A stretch of DNA of 64,000 nucleotides from Brachynemurus nebulosus (taxonomy: Eukaryota > Arthropoda > Insecta > Neuroptera > Myrmeleontidae), in NCBI GenBank assembly GCA_035578155.1, contig JAPWDM010000005.1, positions 40,934,365-40,998,364 of the forward strand, written 5' to 3'. The first letter of the stretch is position 1. Each line of letters starts with the position of its first letter. Below, piece after piece: positions 48,840 to 60,760 of this stretch. The notes under the pieces are model-generated. The model was not told where the DNA came from. It did not search any database and was given only the letters and a program-made list of their open reading frames with translations. A program made the translations under genes and the position numbers.

Positions 48840-49560
48840 GTAAAGTGTACCCGGTGCGCCCGCATACTCGACTCGCCACCCTTTGAGGCCCACTCGGTTA
48901 CGATAACATCATGATTCCCTTTGTTTTAAAACTCTTCTACATACAATAATATTGTATGTGTGTATGTGTAGTACGAGTAGGTCTGTCATTTTGTCCTCTC
49001 ATTAGATAAGTGCACTCTTACCGATTCTACGCACACACACCGTCGCATTCGTCTCCTTGCTTGCACACTGCTTGATGAAATCCCGTTTGGTTGGTGCTGT
49101 AGCCTGCTTGCTTGGTTCTTTGTGTGTATGTAACTACTTTTGTAAATGGAAAAGATCCCCAGGATGCGGATGATGACGGTGATTCTCTTATGTGCGTTCG
49201 TTCCTGGATCGATATTCTCCTTGCCTTGTTCCGTGCATACATAGAGCATCTACCTCGAAACATTCAGCAGCTGCCGTTGATGCCAACAGCAGTGGCAGCA
49301 ACGGCAACAGCTATGCTCTAGAAGAGCACTTTCACTTTTACAACCAACTATGTACATATCTGCAACAACGAACGCACTTAACACGAACGACGAGATCCAT
49401 CACCCCCCACTACCACCCTACTACGACCTCAAACCCCGAAACTTTTCATCTATGTTCACGTTATAAAATCTCCATCTATATTCACGAGCCATGCAACCCA
49501 ACCGGCAACCTGCCTACCTAAACCCATTCCCTCCACAATTCACTCTATAACACACTCTAT
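48840..49560. other. GC-richer island with competing ORFs
   Basis: Composition is balanced and rich in CA/GT words. A 109-codon plus frame (49192-49521) holds an Ala/Asn/Ser/Gly stretch (AAAVDANSSGSNGNSYALEE) and a Thr/His/Pro-rich tail. An overlapping frame (49112-49321) holds DPQDADDDGDS and an Ala-rich end, and two minus frames cover the same bases. Polymorphic low-complexity stretches of this kind occur in insect transcription-factor exons, but no domain is present. It may equally be regulatory or UTR sequence. Confidence 0.25.
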
Positions 49561-52139
49561 GCCATCATCGTCAGTAGAGTGTACGTCTGTCGGTCTGTTC
49601 TATTTATGCGTTAGTTTTCTATTTATGTACATTTTCCCTATGCGTGCTATACAAATACCTACATATAGGGTATATTGTGCGTTTATGTTGCAAATATAAT
49701 ATGTACCAACGTGATATAGTTTTACAGAATGTGTATTATATTTTGAAATTGTTATTCGCAGTGAGATTTGTTTGTTTGGTGTTGGTAATGATTTTTATAA
49801 ATACAGTTTGAAAGAGTATATGAGATTATTATTTTTTATTTTCGAAAAGTAATTGGAAGTTTTTCGAAGTAACATAAAAAAGGTCTTATTTGTAAAATTA
49901 GGAGTTCTGGCGTCTTCCGATAATAAATGTTACGCAGACAATTGTTATAGAAATTATTAGAAATGCTTTTTTGTGTTAGCAAAATGTTAAATGAAAATTT
50001 TTAAATTCAGTAAGATCGGTGATTCAGAAGAGAATTTCATAGCACCTGCCTTATCCTATTGGATAAACTCAGTAAAATTTCTGATTTTTAAACTAGTAAT
50101 CTGAACTGAGGATTGTTCAGTTTATTTGATAAACTTTTAAGAAATAAAACTGAAAAAATGATTATAAAGAAAAAACATTAACTTTTTTACATTTTTTTAC
50201 AGTTTTTGGTCTGTTAGAGTTTTTAAAAGGAATTCTACTTTGTTTCGATCAAAAAAGTAGTTTGTAACGCCAGATCGACACGTTAAAAGAAGTGCTTTCG
50301 ATTAAACGGGATCGAAAAAATCGAAAATTTAAGGTTTTCGGCTAAGTTCGAATTGGAACGCCCCCCCCCCCTTTGTACCCCAAATTTTTCGAACTTTGGC
50401 AGATTTATAATCCAACGAATCGTAGCACTTTCTAGCGTTATTATCGTTTTGGGTATGGTGTATGCACGTATAAAAATTTGAAGCGTATTTTTTCTTCAGT
50501 CACACTTTTCAAGTTGTTAAACACCGCACAATATGGCCTAAATAATGCAACCGATACAGTATTAGTTTTAACCCCCCAAAAACAGACAAAAAATGTAAAA
50601 TTGTAGAGAAAATCTGTGAAAATTCCAAATTTTTTTTTAGTAATAAAGTAAAATTTCGCGTAATTGTACATAGTAACCCACATTTTTCTTAATAAAACAC
50701 TACTTTCTGTTTCTGACATTCAATCCCTTTTTCGTTCTTCCCTTCCGTAATAGTTACACTTTGCGTCAATAAAATATGTAAAATATTAGTTTTAAAAATT
50801 ACCCAATGCCAACGACTGGGCGCTAATCTAATATACAACAACTAACTTTTGTGACGCGAATGACGTTTTGGAAGGAGCAAGGAAAATGGGGATAATGCGA
50901 CGTGACATCTCTAAAGCACACATGTTACATGATTACTGTTGTTAGAAAAATGAATATTGTACATGATTTTTGCGTAACAAATGCGTGCCAGTACGCATTT
51001 ATTTTCGTTGCCGTTTTTCCAGCTCTTGTTACAAGAAAATGAAATGACACTTGAAGTATGTATGCATAACGAACGTTAAATAAAGTTTCAACGCACACCA
51101 AAGGGGATGAGGAACAAGAAGATTTTATTGAAGCCGTTCTGTATTTACATAAGGAATACTCGTGTTTAAAAAAATTTATGATATTAGTATTATTTGTTGT
51201 GACTTTGCTTCCCAAATAAAACGAGTTGCATAAATTCGTTGAAACTTTTAAGATTAAATTGGAATTAAGTAAATTATTGGCTCTAATGACACCATCAGAA
51301 GCTAGATGTTTTGTTAATTCGGTGGTAGTCCTCCCAGATTTTTCGATTCGAGATTGTTTTTTCAATTTTCGCTATATGTCACGTACAATAGTAAAATTAT
51401 TATATAGTTTTATAACCACTGTGTGCAATGATCCGAGCGCTCGTTCTGGTTGAATCGGCGTTTCACTAAAAATGTGAATTGGAATCTCTAAAACTAATTA
51501 GAATTAAAAAGAAAAAATTTTGGAAACACTTGAAATACTTACAAAAATTGAAAAATTTGTTTAAAACTTTTTGCCTGACTTATAATAAGTAAGGAGTGAT
51601 GTAGGTGTAAGTAGGATGTAGGTGTAAGTAAAAACTCACAATATATAATTACAAGTGATCCATTTGAATTTTGCGAATAACTTAAAGTGTATGAAAACTT
51701 ATTCGAAAGTAAAACTTAAGAGGTAGCTTTTTCGATTTGAATAATAATAGTATATGTAATTTTATTATCCAGTACCAATATTGTTTACGCGTTTCTACAG
51801 AAATTAGTTCGTACGTTTAGTTTCTCTCTATTGTTTATTAAATAAATAATTTAATAGCTTGTTAAAAAGCCATAAAATATGGGTATACATATTATATACC
51901 TTTAATAAAAAAATTCTTATTCTTACAATTTAATCATTATTTTGTAAAATGTACAGCTGATTTTGTTATATTTATATGCATTTTGAAACGGACCATTGCA
52001 GTGTGAGATTTTATTGTGTACTAGAATTGTTTATTGTGGATAGACAATAAGGGGTAATCTGATTGTATATATTTATGTTCAGTACTTTCACAGAATAATC
52101 AGAAGCCAAGTTGCTATCTCTGCACTAGTGATACCAATG
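49561..52139. other. AT-rich unassigned sequence
   Basis: Frames of 92 (50441-50719 minus) and 146 codons (50925-51365 minus, overlapped by a 75-codon plus frame) show no recognisable domain. An 11-base C run lies at 50361-50371. A 17-bp tandem pair GATGTAGGTGTAAGTAG occurs at 51598-51631. Confidence 0.35.
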
Positions 52140-53045
52140 TAGACAAAAAATCCCCTCTATTTCCCACCACTATGTTGTGTAAGTACACACTGTGTGTAGT
52201 GGTGTTAGTTTGATCTTTGCAACTGTGTCAGTTGAAACACACACACAATTACAAAACACGTATTGTCGGACGGAGCAAAGTGGGGTCCAAGCTAACAATG
52301 GTCCAACAATACATAATAATGTGTTGTGCATTGAGTGACCGATACCGACTAACGAAATGCCTTAAGCGGTATCAAGCACACACTGGCACACTACTATCCA
52401 CAGTTTTTTACAAACACGCTTAGGGCTTGAGTACTTTAATCATTCTTCTGTGAAATAAAATAGACTTAAAAATATTCTCAAATATATTTGCCTTAATTTA
52501 CTAAAACATCAGTAAAAAATTAGGGAATTATCGGTAAAATTCTAGAGCTTTTCTTGAGGGTTACCGGTATTACAATTCTTATTGATTGTTTTTTTTTTCA
52601 TTTTTGCTTTACTAATGCGTTCAATTTACTACTTACAACAAACAAACAGCTAACTACTTACTAGTAAACGGTCAGGTGTGAACGAGGTATAACCCACGCA
52701 TATATATTATTTATCGTTTTTTAGGGTACACCCATTATAAACTATGTTTATATACAGACGCACACACATAATATATAACCAGTAGATACGTCTGTTTGTA
52801 TTTACGAATGTGTTCTATCAATGATGATGATGATAAATATATGTACATGTAGTAATACTGTACAAGTGGTGACGGGGGGAACAATGGAGGTAGTAAACAG
52901 AATTTTCACTTTCGACAATCCTTCACTGATGCGCTCTAGTTGTCACACTTTACGTTCATTACCCACCGCCGACATCATCTCACTACCCACCACGTCCACC
53001 ATTTCACTGTTACACCGTCACTTTACATACATATATACATAACGA
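52140..53045. other. GC-richer islands around a repeat fragment
   Basis: Two patches (52140-52430 and 52800-53040) have balanced composition with CACACA- and CAC/CCACC-rich words. The 68- and 73-codon frames lack domains. ATTACAAAACACG at 52250-52262 also occurs in the 60.6-kb island. Possibly regulatory or UTR sequence. Confidence 0.25.
52615..52700. repeat. fragment related to the 6.5-kb foldback MITE
   Basis: Left words GCGTTCAATTTACTACTTAC and right words CAGGTGTGAACGAGGTATAA are imperfect inverted repeats and match the ends of 6554-6702. The centre differs and lacks the GTGCAC palindrome. Confidence 0.4.
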
Positions 53046-53592
53046 ATGTATTACGATAGATATTGTGGTGTACAAATACAGTGTGTTTATAAAGTTTTTA
53101 ATCGAAAATAAAACAAAATCTTTTTTAAATAGATAACAGATCTATTAAAAAAAATATGTGTGCGTGAAAGCCACGTAATTGAAATGAAAACTTCTAATAA
53201 TATAACAGTTTATAGCATTATAGTCCCAACTATTATAAAATTCGTTAAGTATATACTTTTAAGCAAAGTTTTTATAACTGTAGAAGTTTTCATTTCAAAA
53301 ATAGATAATAAACAAATTTAATTTTTGAATAATTAAGGAATTTATTCTTGTGTACAAGTGCCCATATTTCTGCTGAAACGTTGCAACAATTGTACCTAAT
53401 TATGCTACCTTATCTCCACTTGATACTTGTGCCAAATGATTATTTGTTAATTTATCAGGACGATGTACTATTATGAATGAATTAAAAATATAGTTTAAAA
53501 ATATTGAAATATGCTGGATCTTAACCAAATTTTGTACAAACATTATTAAATCAACGCAATTTCAAAAACTTTCTCTGAAAATTATCAATATG

Positions 53593-53722
53593 GGATCTAC
53601 GAGAAGGTCTCAGAGTATGGAAATTAGATACGGTATTAAAATATGAACAGCATTGTCGTTGGACAAGCGGAACGAAGCACTGAGGAACTGATTTTATAAA
53701 AAATTTCAGAATATCTAATTGA
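53593..53722 (+). repeat. dispersed repeat family 4, left of mariner
   Basis: GGTCTCAGAGTATGGAAATTAG... to ...CAGAATATCTAATTGA is a diverged direct copy of 55302-55425 and matches 37616-37775 inversely. The mariner element inserted between two of these modules. Confidence 0.55.
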
Positions 53723-53974
53723 CCTCCATGACTATCAAATACGACCAAAATTAAATAGATTAAATAAATTTTCTACATAGTTTTAGAATATCAAATGTAA
53801 ATGAACATGTTGTTGAAATTGTTCGTCAGTGTCACCAAATAAGACCCTGATTCAGAAGTTTAAGCAATATTGACAAAATTTTTTTCAGATATAATATAGA
53901 TCTTTGAAAAAGATGTAAGAGCGTGGTTAAAATGGCCCTCTAGGGCGTTGGTGTCCCGAGAAGGATTTAAAATA

Positions 53975-54004
53975 TTAGGTCGGTAGGAAAATAATGACCG
54001 TTTT
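53975..54004 (+). repeat. mariner left terminal inverted repeat
   Basis: 30-bp end, the expected transposase-binding site. Compared with the right end it differs at two positions (C for T at position 7, A for G at position 23). Confidence 0.9.
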
Positions 54005-54161
54005 ATGTTATTTATTCCAAGAATAGTAACAAAGTTGAATATTTCTTCTTATACATGTACATACTTTATACCACTTTAAAGTGTAGATTGTGCTCTGTGT
54101 TTCTGTGTTATTGGTTTTGTTTTTAATAAAATTTGGGACCATCATATTATATAAAGAATTC

Positions 54162-55183
54162 ATGATGGAAAAAAAACAATTACGAACAATATTCTTATAT
54201 GAGTTTAAACTAGGCCATAACGCAACAGAGGTCACTCGTAAATCAATAGTGCATTCGACCAGGGAACCACAAACGAACGCACGGTGCGACGTTGGTTTCA
54301 GAAATTTCGAAATGAAGACGAGAGTCTTGAAGATGAAGAAGATCGTGGACGTCCATCAGCAGTTGACAACGACGAATTGAAGATATTAGTCGAAGCGGAT
54401 CCGCGTACAACCATTCGAGAGCTTGCCACAAAGTTAAATGTAAGTCACCCAACAATTCTGGACCATCTCAGACAACTTGGTAAAACAAAAAAACTCGATA
54501 AATGGGTGCCTCATGAACTGAACGAAAATCAAAAAAATCGTCGGTATGAAGTGTGCTCTGCGCTTCTTTTGCGCAACAACAGCGATCCATTTCTCGACCG
54601 TATTGTTACATGCGACGAAAAATGGATCCTATACGACAGCCGGCGACACTCAGCACAGTGGCTGGACCGGGAGGAAGCTCCAAAACACTTCCCAAAACGG
54701 AAGTTGCATCAAAAGAAGACCATGGTGACGGTTTGGCGGTCGTCGACCGGTTTGATTCACTACAGCTTTCTGAATCCAGGTGAAACCATCACGACAGACA
54801 AATATTACCAAGAAATCGACGAATTGCACCGCAAACTGCAACACTTGCGCCCGGCATTGGTCAATAGAAAAGGTCCCATCCTTCTTCACGATAATGCTCG
54901 GCCACACGTCGCACAACCAACGTTGCAGAAACTGCATGAATTAGGTTACGAAATTCTGGCTCACCCCCCATACTCACCAGACCTCTCGCCAACTGATTAT
55001 CACTTTTTCAAGCACCTCGACCACTTCCTGCAAGAGAAAGTTTTTAACAACCATGATGCTGTCGAAAATGCTTTCCGAGAGTTTATCGATTCCAGGACGT
55101 TAGAGTTCTATGCTACCGGAATAAATCAACCTGTTTCTCGTTGGCAAAAATGTATTGATTCTAATGGTTCTTATTTTGGTTAG
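54162..55183 (+). pseudogene. mariner transposase (D,D34D), one frameshift
   Basis: Mariner transposase, the DNA-binding and DDE/D enzyme that cuts and reinserts the element at TA. The gene starts at ATG 54162 or 54165 (MMEKKQLRTIFLYEFK...) and would encode about 340 residues, the family's usual length. The first frame covers only the first helix-turn-helix. A one-base loss near 54237-54245 shifts the frame, and the rest is open from about 54246 to the stop at 55183. It includes GRPS linker, second helix-turn-helix (NVSHPTILDHL), WVPHEL, catalytic Asp in VTCDEKW, catalytic Asp in HDNARPH, and YSPDLSPTDYHFF with the third Asp 34 residues later, so the D,D34D triad is intact. It closely resembles Hsmar1/SETMAR transposase as I know it. 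The long open frame after the shift indicates recent inactivation. Confidence 0.93.
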
Positions 55184-55230
55184 TACATTTTACTCTGAGC
55201 TGAAATATATGCATTTAAATTAAAAAATTA

Positions 55231-55260
55231 AAAACGGCCATTATTTTCCTACCAACCTAA
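55231..55260 (-). repeat. mariner right terminal inverted repeat
   Basis: 30-bp end inverted relative to 53975-54004, followed by the TA duplication. Confidence 0.9.
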
Positions 55261-55301
55261 TAGAAATACTTCTAAAACTATTGGTACGAGTATATATATA
55301 G

Positions 55302-55425
55302 GTCTTAGGGTACGGAAATCAGCGAAGCTGTTGGAATATGAAGATGTTTACTTTAGAGTTGTTTGGCGAGCAGTGTTAAGCACTATAGGTTTGATTTAGT
55401 ACAAAATTTTGGAATATCTAATTTA
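55302..55425 (+). repeat. dispersed repeat family 4, right of mariner
   Basis: GGTCTTAGGGTACGGAAATCAG... to ...TTTTGGAATATCTAATTTAAA is a diverged direct copy of 53593-53722 and an inverted relative of 37616-37775. Confidence 0.55.
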
Positions 55426-56180
55426 AAAATAAATGAAACTGAGTGAAACTGCTAGCCACAGCTATAGTTTTAATTATATAGGGACATATTTTCTGATGTA
55501 ATATTAAATTACGTACATATCTATATGAATAATTTTTGTAACGTACTGTAGACGTCGCATTCAAATGATAACGTAGTTGAAACCAGCATGTTATTCATTC
55601 GTTACTGCTGGGTAAAATGCATGAAAGATTCAAATACGCAGAAGTTTCATAAGTGTATATATGTATACGACACAGATTCGTGGAATATTTCCCGTTTTAT
55701 TCCTCACTCCATACTTCGCGCTCACTAACGTCACAATGGTATAAATCTATTGAAATACATAATATAATAAATACAGGATGATTGACGTATATTCCAACAG
55801 AGTTCACATCTATAATAATGTTGTAAAGGGAGAGTGTGAATTTATTATTTCTGTAAGGGATGAACTCAAAAATTACTAAATCGATATGGAAATTCTTATC
55901 AGATGAACGAAAGTTGAAGTTAAATCTAAAAGAATCCAAATTCTATAAGAAATCGCAATACAGTAATGATGTAAATAAGAAAGGTGCTTCAAAATGTAAA
56001 TCTAGACTTACGCAAATCGTTAATAGAAATCATTTTTAGAGTTCCAGTATAGAGACAACACTATTATAAAAATACTATCATCGGGTAAACGAGCTTTAAC
56101 GTACTCGAATAGCCCGCAAGCACAGTTGGTAGTATTCGTTTATATTTTTGAAAATTTAGCAAAAAGATAAAATAGGGTAC
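55426..56180. other. AT-rich unassigned sequence
   Basis: An 80-codon minus frame (55697-55939) has no recognised domain. Confidence 0.35.
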
Positions 56181-56184
56181 TTAA

Positions 56185-57066
56185 GGGGGGAAATCACATT
56201 AAGAGGCTCATTTTCACTGATTTTTTAAAATTTTTTTTTTTTGGTGGGAAGATTTAATTGTATTCATATTTCGAAAAACTTTTGTGCATTTTTTGAATAA
56301 CTTCCGCCAAAAATAGCAAAGTTACTCACTGATGGCTGCTGAAGGTCTTAATAAGTAAAATTCTCCAATTGCGGGACGTGTAGCCGTTCTAATTTTCATT
56401 TAAAATCCAAAAAGGTATTCATTTTACATTAATAACTTATTTTCTAAGAATATAAACCTCAATGCAAGTGAAAGTAATGAAAATTAAAAATTTCATAAGC
56501 GTTGGAAAAATTTACTAAAATTTTGTCCATCATTTTTTCTACTAATTATGCAAAAAAGCACCCTTAAAATCATGATATCATCTCAAAAGTTGGTTCATGT
56601 ATTTTGTAATTTCTTAAGGAATAATACTATTAATTTTCATAATGATCATTTCTTCATTATTTTTTGAGTTAGACATCCCGGAAATGTCATTTTGAAATAA
56701 ACGCGTTTGAAAAGAAACTTCTCGAATAAATTGGAAATTTAAGGAAGTTAACAATAATGTAAAGTGCTCACCGATTAATACGCGATTCCAACACCATATA
56801 CTAATCCTTCTTCTTCCTCATAGGCTTCGTAAGTAAAGCGACTACCTGAGGTAATGCTTCGCCCTACCTGCTGTGCGCTCGAGCCTGTACAGTCTGTGTA
56901 GCCTGTACCCCATGAGCGCTCGGTTAGATGCTCATAAAATCTAAAGAAATGCGAATTTTGTTTTGAAATTTTGACAATGTATTCTTGGGTACTTGAGCTA
57001 ACGATTTATCTAATAAAAAAAATGATTTTTTTCAACTTCCCTCCATTATTAATATGGTTTCCCCTC
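56185..57066. mobile_element. TTAA-flanked MITE, second family, 882 bp
   Basis: TTAA at 56181-56184 and 57067-57070. Ends GGGGGGAAATCACATTAA and inversely GAGGGGAAACCATATTAA are alike. A GC-rich block with CTGTGCGCTCGAGCCTGTAC (56870-56890) lies in the right half. No transposase motif. Length and target site match 45697-46586, but the sequence does not, so it is a separate family. Confidence 0.65.
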
Positions 57067-57070
57067 TTAA

Positions 57071-57754
57071 GCAGTCATTCAAATTTTACAAAAAAAGAAT
57101 ATGAATTGAAATCAACCTTGATCATTTCAATTTTTATCAGTGATTAATTTAATGAGAAGAAACAACAGTTCTTCGTAATACACTCTTCAATCATACAACA
57201 CTAAAACAAACATACTTAAAATTCTAACCTAAATTTATTAATTGAATTTAAAACGTACATCGATTAATGATGAAGTATATAATTTATCTAATTTTAATAA
57301 TTTATAAATTATTTTTATTATGCTACTGTGCAAATTTTAAGACAAAAATTAACGCACTCCTCTTATGTAGGTAATCTTAATAGTGTTAGAAGTAATTAAA
57401 ATATTGGGATCGATAGATATCAAACAGAAAGTGTACCTAATTAACGAAAAATAAAATGTCAGTTTTTTTTTCGTTAATTAATTAATTCAATAATTAGTAA
57501 AAATCAGAAGTTGATCATTAATTTAAATAATCGGCTTATTTGAACAAGAATAATTGTACCTCTTAAATAAAATTGCCCAGTGATTACTAAGCAATATGTA
57601 CTTACAGGCTCTTACATTCAAGTGATCTCAGCTCAAATTGAAAGCCCGAATCGAGCAAGTATCACATGGAATTTATAGTTTTGATAAAAGAAACCGTTAA
57701 AAATATTGTAATTAAAATTTTGGTTGAAAAAATACACACGCATGCATTTAGGGC
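57071..57754. other. AT-rich unassigned sequence
   Basis: A small inverted word pair TTAACGAAAAA / TTTTTTCGTTAA (57441-57477) is the only structure seen. Confidence 0.4.
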
Positions 57755-57949
57755 CAAGGCCGGCAAAGGAAATGGCGGGCCCTCGGGCACTACAAAAATT
57801 AGCTAACATTTTTTTTCCAAAAATACAGTTAACGAGTAAAAAAACCTCTTCTAACTTTGTCCGGGCTTCTAACCGAGGTTGCGGGCCCCTTTTGTAGACC
57901 CGAACCGCTGGGCAATTGCCCCGCCTGCCTTACCCTTTCGCCGCCCTTG
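57755..57949. mobile_element. hAT-like MITE (CAAGGCCGGC ends), 195 bp
   Basis: Starts CAAGGCCGGCAAAGG and inversely CAAGGGCGGCGAAAGG at the right end. The 8-bp flanks TTTAGGGC and CTTACGGC agree at six of eight positions, consistent with an old hAT target duplication. GC-rich ends contrast with the AT-rich core. Confidence 0.6.
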
Positions 57950-57957
57950 CTTACGGC

Positions 57958-59799
57958 TAATATTCTTTTATAAGGTTGTCTAATCAAACGTACATTTTCA
58001 GATCATTCGACACACTATTTTCTTAAAAAATAAAATCATTAATTTATTACGAGGGTAAGAGGGATAATTTTAGACTGTTTAAAATTTATTTTCCAATCCC
58101 ATAAAATTTTTACTTCTAGTTTCAATATTTTATAAGATAAAAACAGTCATTTGTTATTCAAGTAAACCATTTTGCATGATAAACTCGGTCCGGATATTTA
58201 AGAAAATCTCAAAATCTTAAAACTTAAATTGCAGTGACCGTATTGATGTGCTACCTATACGACATCAAAAGTCTGAGTTGTTAAACGAATTCGTTGTAAA
58301 TGTCCTCCTGGTGCTTCCACCATTATGCCATCATTTTTATTTTTTCTTTGATAAAATAAATTTCTTGTAAGCTTTTCCACATATTTCGTTATTGAATTCA
58401 GTGGAAATGACACTCGTATTCGAATTATATGATACGTTTACTCATCAATATAATACGAATAACATTATATTTTATTTCACTCGGACTCAACACAGTCCTG
58501 CGAGTGTTAAACAGAGAACTAAAATAATCCTACCGTTATTTGATACGAATTGAGAGATATATTTTTGAGAAAAAAATTGATGTTTAAATCGATCAATGTC
58601 ATTGGTTCAAAAAAAAAAAAAAAATGCTTTATCAAAAATGGCGGTAATTAATCTTACTTTAGTTCAGTTGTTTTTTTTGTTATTCACATGCTTGGGAAAA
58701 TAAAATGGCGGTATTGGTCAAATTTATTACGATTTTAATGCAGCAAAAGCGAGCGTTAACGTGAGTAATAGCCGACCAGTACTACAAATGATGGAATTTT
58801 TAAATAAAATGTGTAATTTTTTTCCTGTCGAAACATTTCGTGAATAAAAAATAAATTGGTTTAATAAAATTGATTTATTAGGAAATTTTAGAGTGCATTT
58901 TTTATTTATATCAATTCAAACTCTGCGCTTCTACCATACTAAAGCCAAAGATGTTTTAAATTTTTTTTTGATTCACTTTTGACTTTTCTTTGAAGATTAG
59001 AAATTTCGTTTTCTCTATTTTTGAATAATTTTACTGGGTCTCGAAAGGGTTGAAGTTTTATCGATCGATATGTCAGTGCGTTCGGTGCGTTTCTATTCGC
59101 TCACATTTAACAACGCGTTTCTCGTCTATGTATTTAGTGCATTGCATATAAAACTATCGCTATCCTTGTTCACATAATGTTGTAGGTATTCTTGTACATA
59201 TAGAGATAGAGGTACCTGCTATATGTATAAAATACATTTCATATTATATATTACATCAGCTTTTACATATATAATAATATAATGTAGTGAGTATATAGAT
59301 ATTATGTGTATAAAGTTCAGGGCCGAATTAGGCATAGATTAATCTTTTCTAGCTAGTCCAGTCGATAAAGTTTCTGGTCTGAGAGCGCTGAATTTCTGTG
59401 TTTGTAAGATATTCGCTTAGTTACTGTGCTAAGTATAATATGTACTGAAGAAACAGTAAGTTTTCGTATTGATTTGTTTATATGTAATGGATATCATTTA
59501 AAACTAATGGACAGTTGAACTAAACTGAACTAATTAGCTGGAGAAAAATTAGGTGGTTTGATTCTAAAAGAAATTAAGATTCAGAAATTGCAGTGTTTAC
59601 AAATCAACTTGAAAAAAAAATTGAGATATTTGTTGCTCATGCAGTCAGCTTGGAAAAAATTTGTTGTGCGCACGCTTGTTGTGAGTTCCTGGTTTAGTAC
59701 GATCATGTTACAACAGATGGCATTCGAGTCGTTTTAACAGAAGTTGTGTGTATTTCATATAGTTTATTGCTGGTGTTTGGTTATCAAACGTTTGTATAC
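57958..59799. other. AT-rich unassigned sequence
   Basis: CAGGGCCGAATTAGGC at 59324 resembles the start of a CAGGGCC-type hAT MITE, with no visible partner end. Part of 59560-59800 may belong to the Helitron relic that follows, but no motif was found in it. Confidence 0.35.
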
Positions 59800-59975
59800 T
59801 TTCTTGTGTGACTCTCATTTGCAGTGACCATCAACAAATCACAGGGACAATCGCTACCCGTTTGTAGATAAAATTTTAAAAATTCATGCTCTCACACGGA
59901 CAGCTGTAAGTGACTTGCTCACGTATCGGAAAATCTTCTTATTTATGCCTCTACGCATCAGACAGTATAAAAAAA
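59800..59975 (+). pseudogene. Helitron helicase C-terminal fragment, degenerate
   Basis: The plus strand reads FLV*LSFAVTINKSQGQSL (59800-59856), the conserved motif near the end of Helitron Pif1-like helicases (FAMTINKSQGQ-type). After a frame change it continues LSHGQL*VTCSRIGK then SSYLCLYASDSIK (59889-59968), matching the FSHGQLYVA(C/L)SR segment that follows in intact proteins. At least two stops and one frameshift break it, and the spacing between the two motifs is about ten codons, as expected. No upstream helicase motifs, Rep HUH domain or element ends were identified. Confidence 0.8.
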
Positions 59976-60429
59976 AAAACAGAAAATATCATGAGTCTTA
60001 TTTTCTATTATATTTATATAAATATCTACTACACTTACACCCCCATTAAAAATTATAACAACAAATAGATGAAAACACAAAAAAATCTCTAATGAATAAT
60101 TCAGTAGTTATTTGAGATTTATCTAGTACAGAAACAGATTACCTATAATTTCGGTCTATCTTGCTTTAACTTAACTGTTTCCAGTACATTTGATTCTGTT
60201 ATTCCATAATCATATGAGAAAGGGAAACGTTAATATGATTAAAAGACAATATCACAGGAAGAAAAGGAAGATATATATTACTAGGGTGGCTAAAGTAGTT
60301 TCGAATGTAACAAATAATACGATTATTAGCTAAAAAAAGAAAATACTGTTCAGTTAATAACGTCAACAAATTCTCTCCAGATTAGCATTAAAGGTCCTTA
60401 CCAAGTGGTCAGCGTAAGTCTAGAAAATT
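59976..60429. other. AT-rich unassigned sequence
   Basis: Nothing recognised. Confidence 0.4.
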
Positions 60430-60760
60430 GTAACCAGTTGGGAGCCCAGCGGGAGCCCGACACGGCTTCAGACATCTAGTCAGTGGCTGACCGTCACCGA
60501 ACACACAGTGCATTGTAAATACATTATTACACATTGTTGGTTAAACTGCACTCTTCTCTCTCTCTGGTAATACGTGTGTTGTAATCGTGTGTGTAAATAC
60601 GCACACCATTACAAAACACGAAACCAATACCACTGCAAACTGTGTACCTACACGACAGAGTGGGAGAGATTTTACGTCACCCACTTGCGACAAGTGGAAC
60701 AGTGTGATTTGGTTACTAGTTTGGCTCCTTGGTCCTTACTAATATTATTATTAAGGTAAT
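60430..60760. other. GC-richer island with imperfect hairpin
   Basis: Balanced composition with CTCTCTCTCT (60554-60564). From about 60570, CGTGTGTTGTAATCGTGTGTG pairs imperfectly (about 17 of 21) with CGCACACCATTACAAAACACG around a 6-base loop (split here from one 48-base structure). A 61-codon frame (60574-60759) has no domain. Possible UTR or regulatory sequence. Confidence 0.25.

Larger units (their letters stand above)
53975..55260 (+). mobile_element. complete mariner element (Hsmar1/cecropia-like), 1286 bp
   Basis: Terminal inverted repeats of about 30 bp, TTAGGTCGGTAGGAAAATAA on the left and inversely TTAGGTTGGTAGGAAAATAA on the right, 28/30 identical, with TA target duplications at 53973-53974 and 55261-55262. 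The end sequence TTAGGT(T/C)GGT and the near-1287-bp length are those of the Hsmar1 group, from which the primate SETMAR transposase domain derives. The single gene fills most of the element and has one frameshift. Confidence 0.95.

Noticed and set aside
50925..51365. 146-codon minus-strand ORF
   Set aside because: No recognisable domain or splice context, overlapped by a plus-strand frame; kept only as unassigned sequence.
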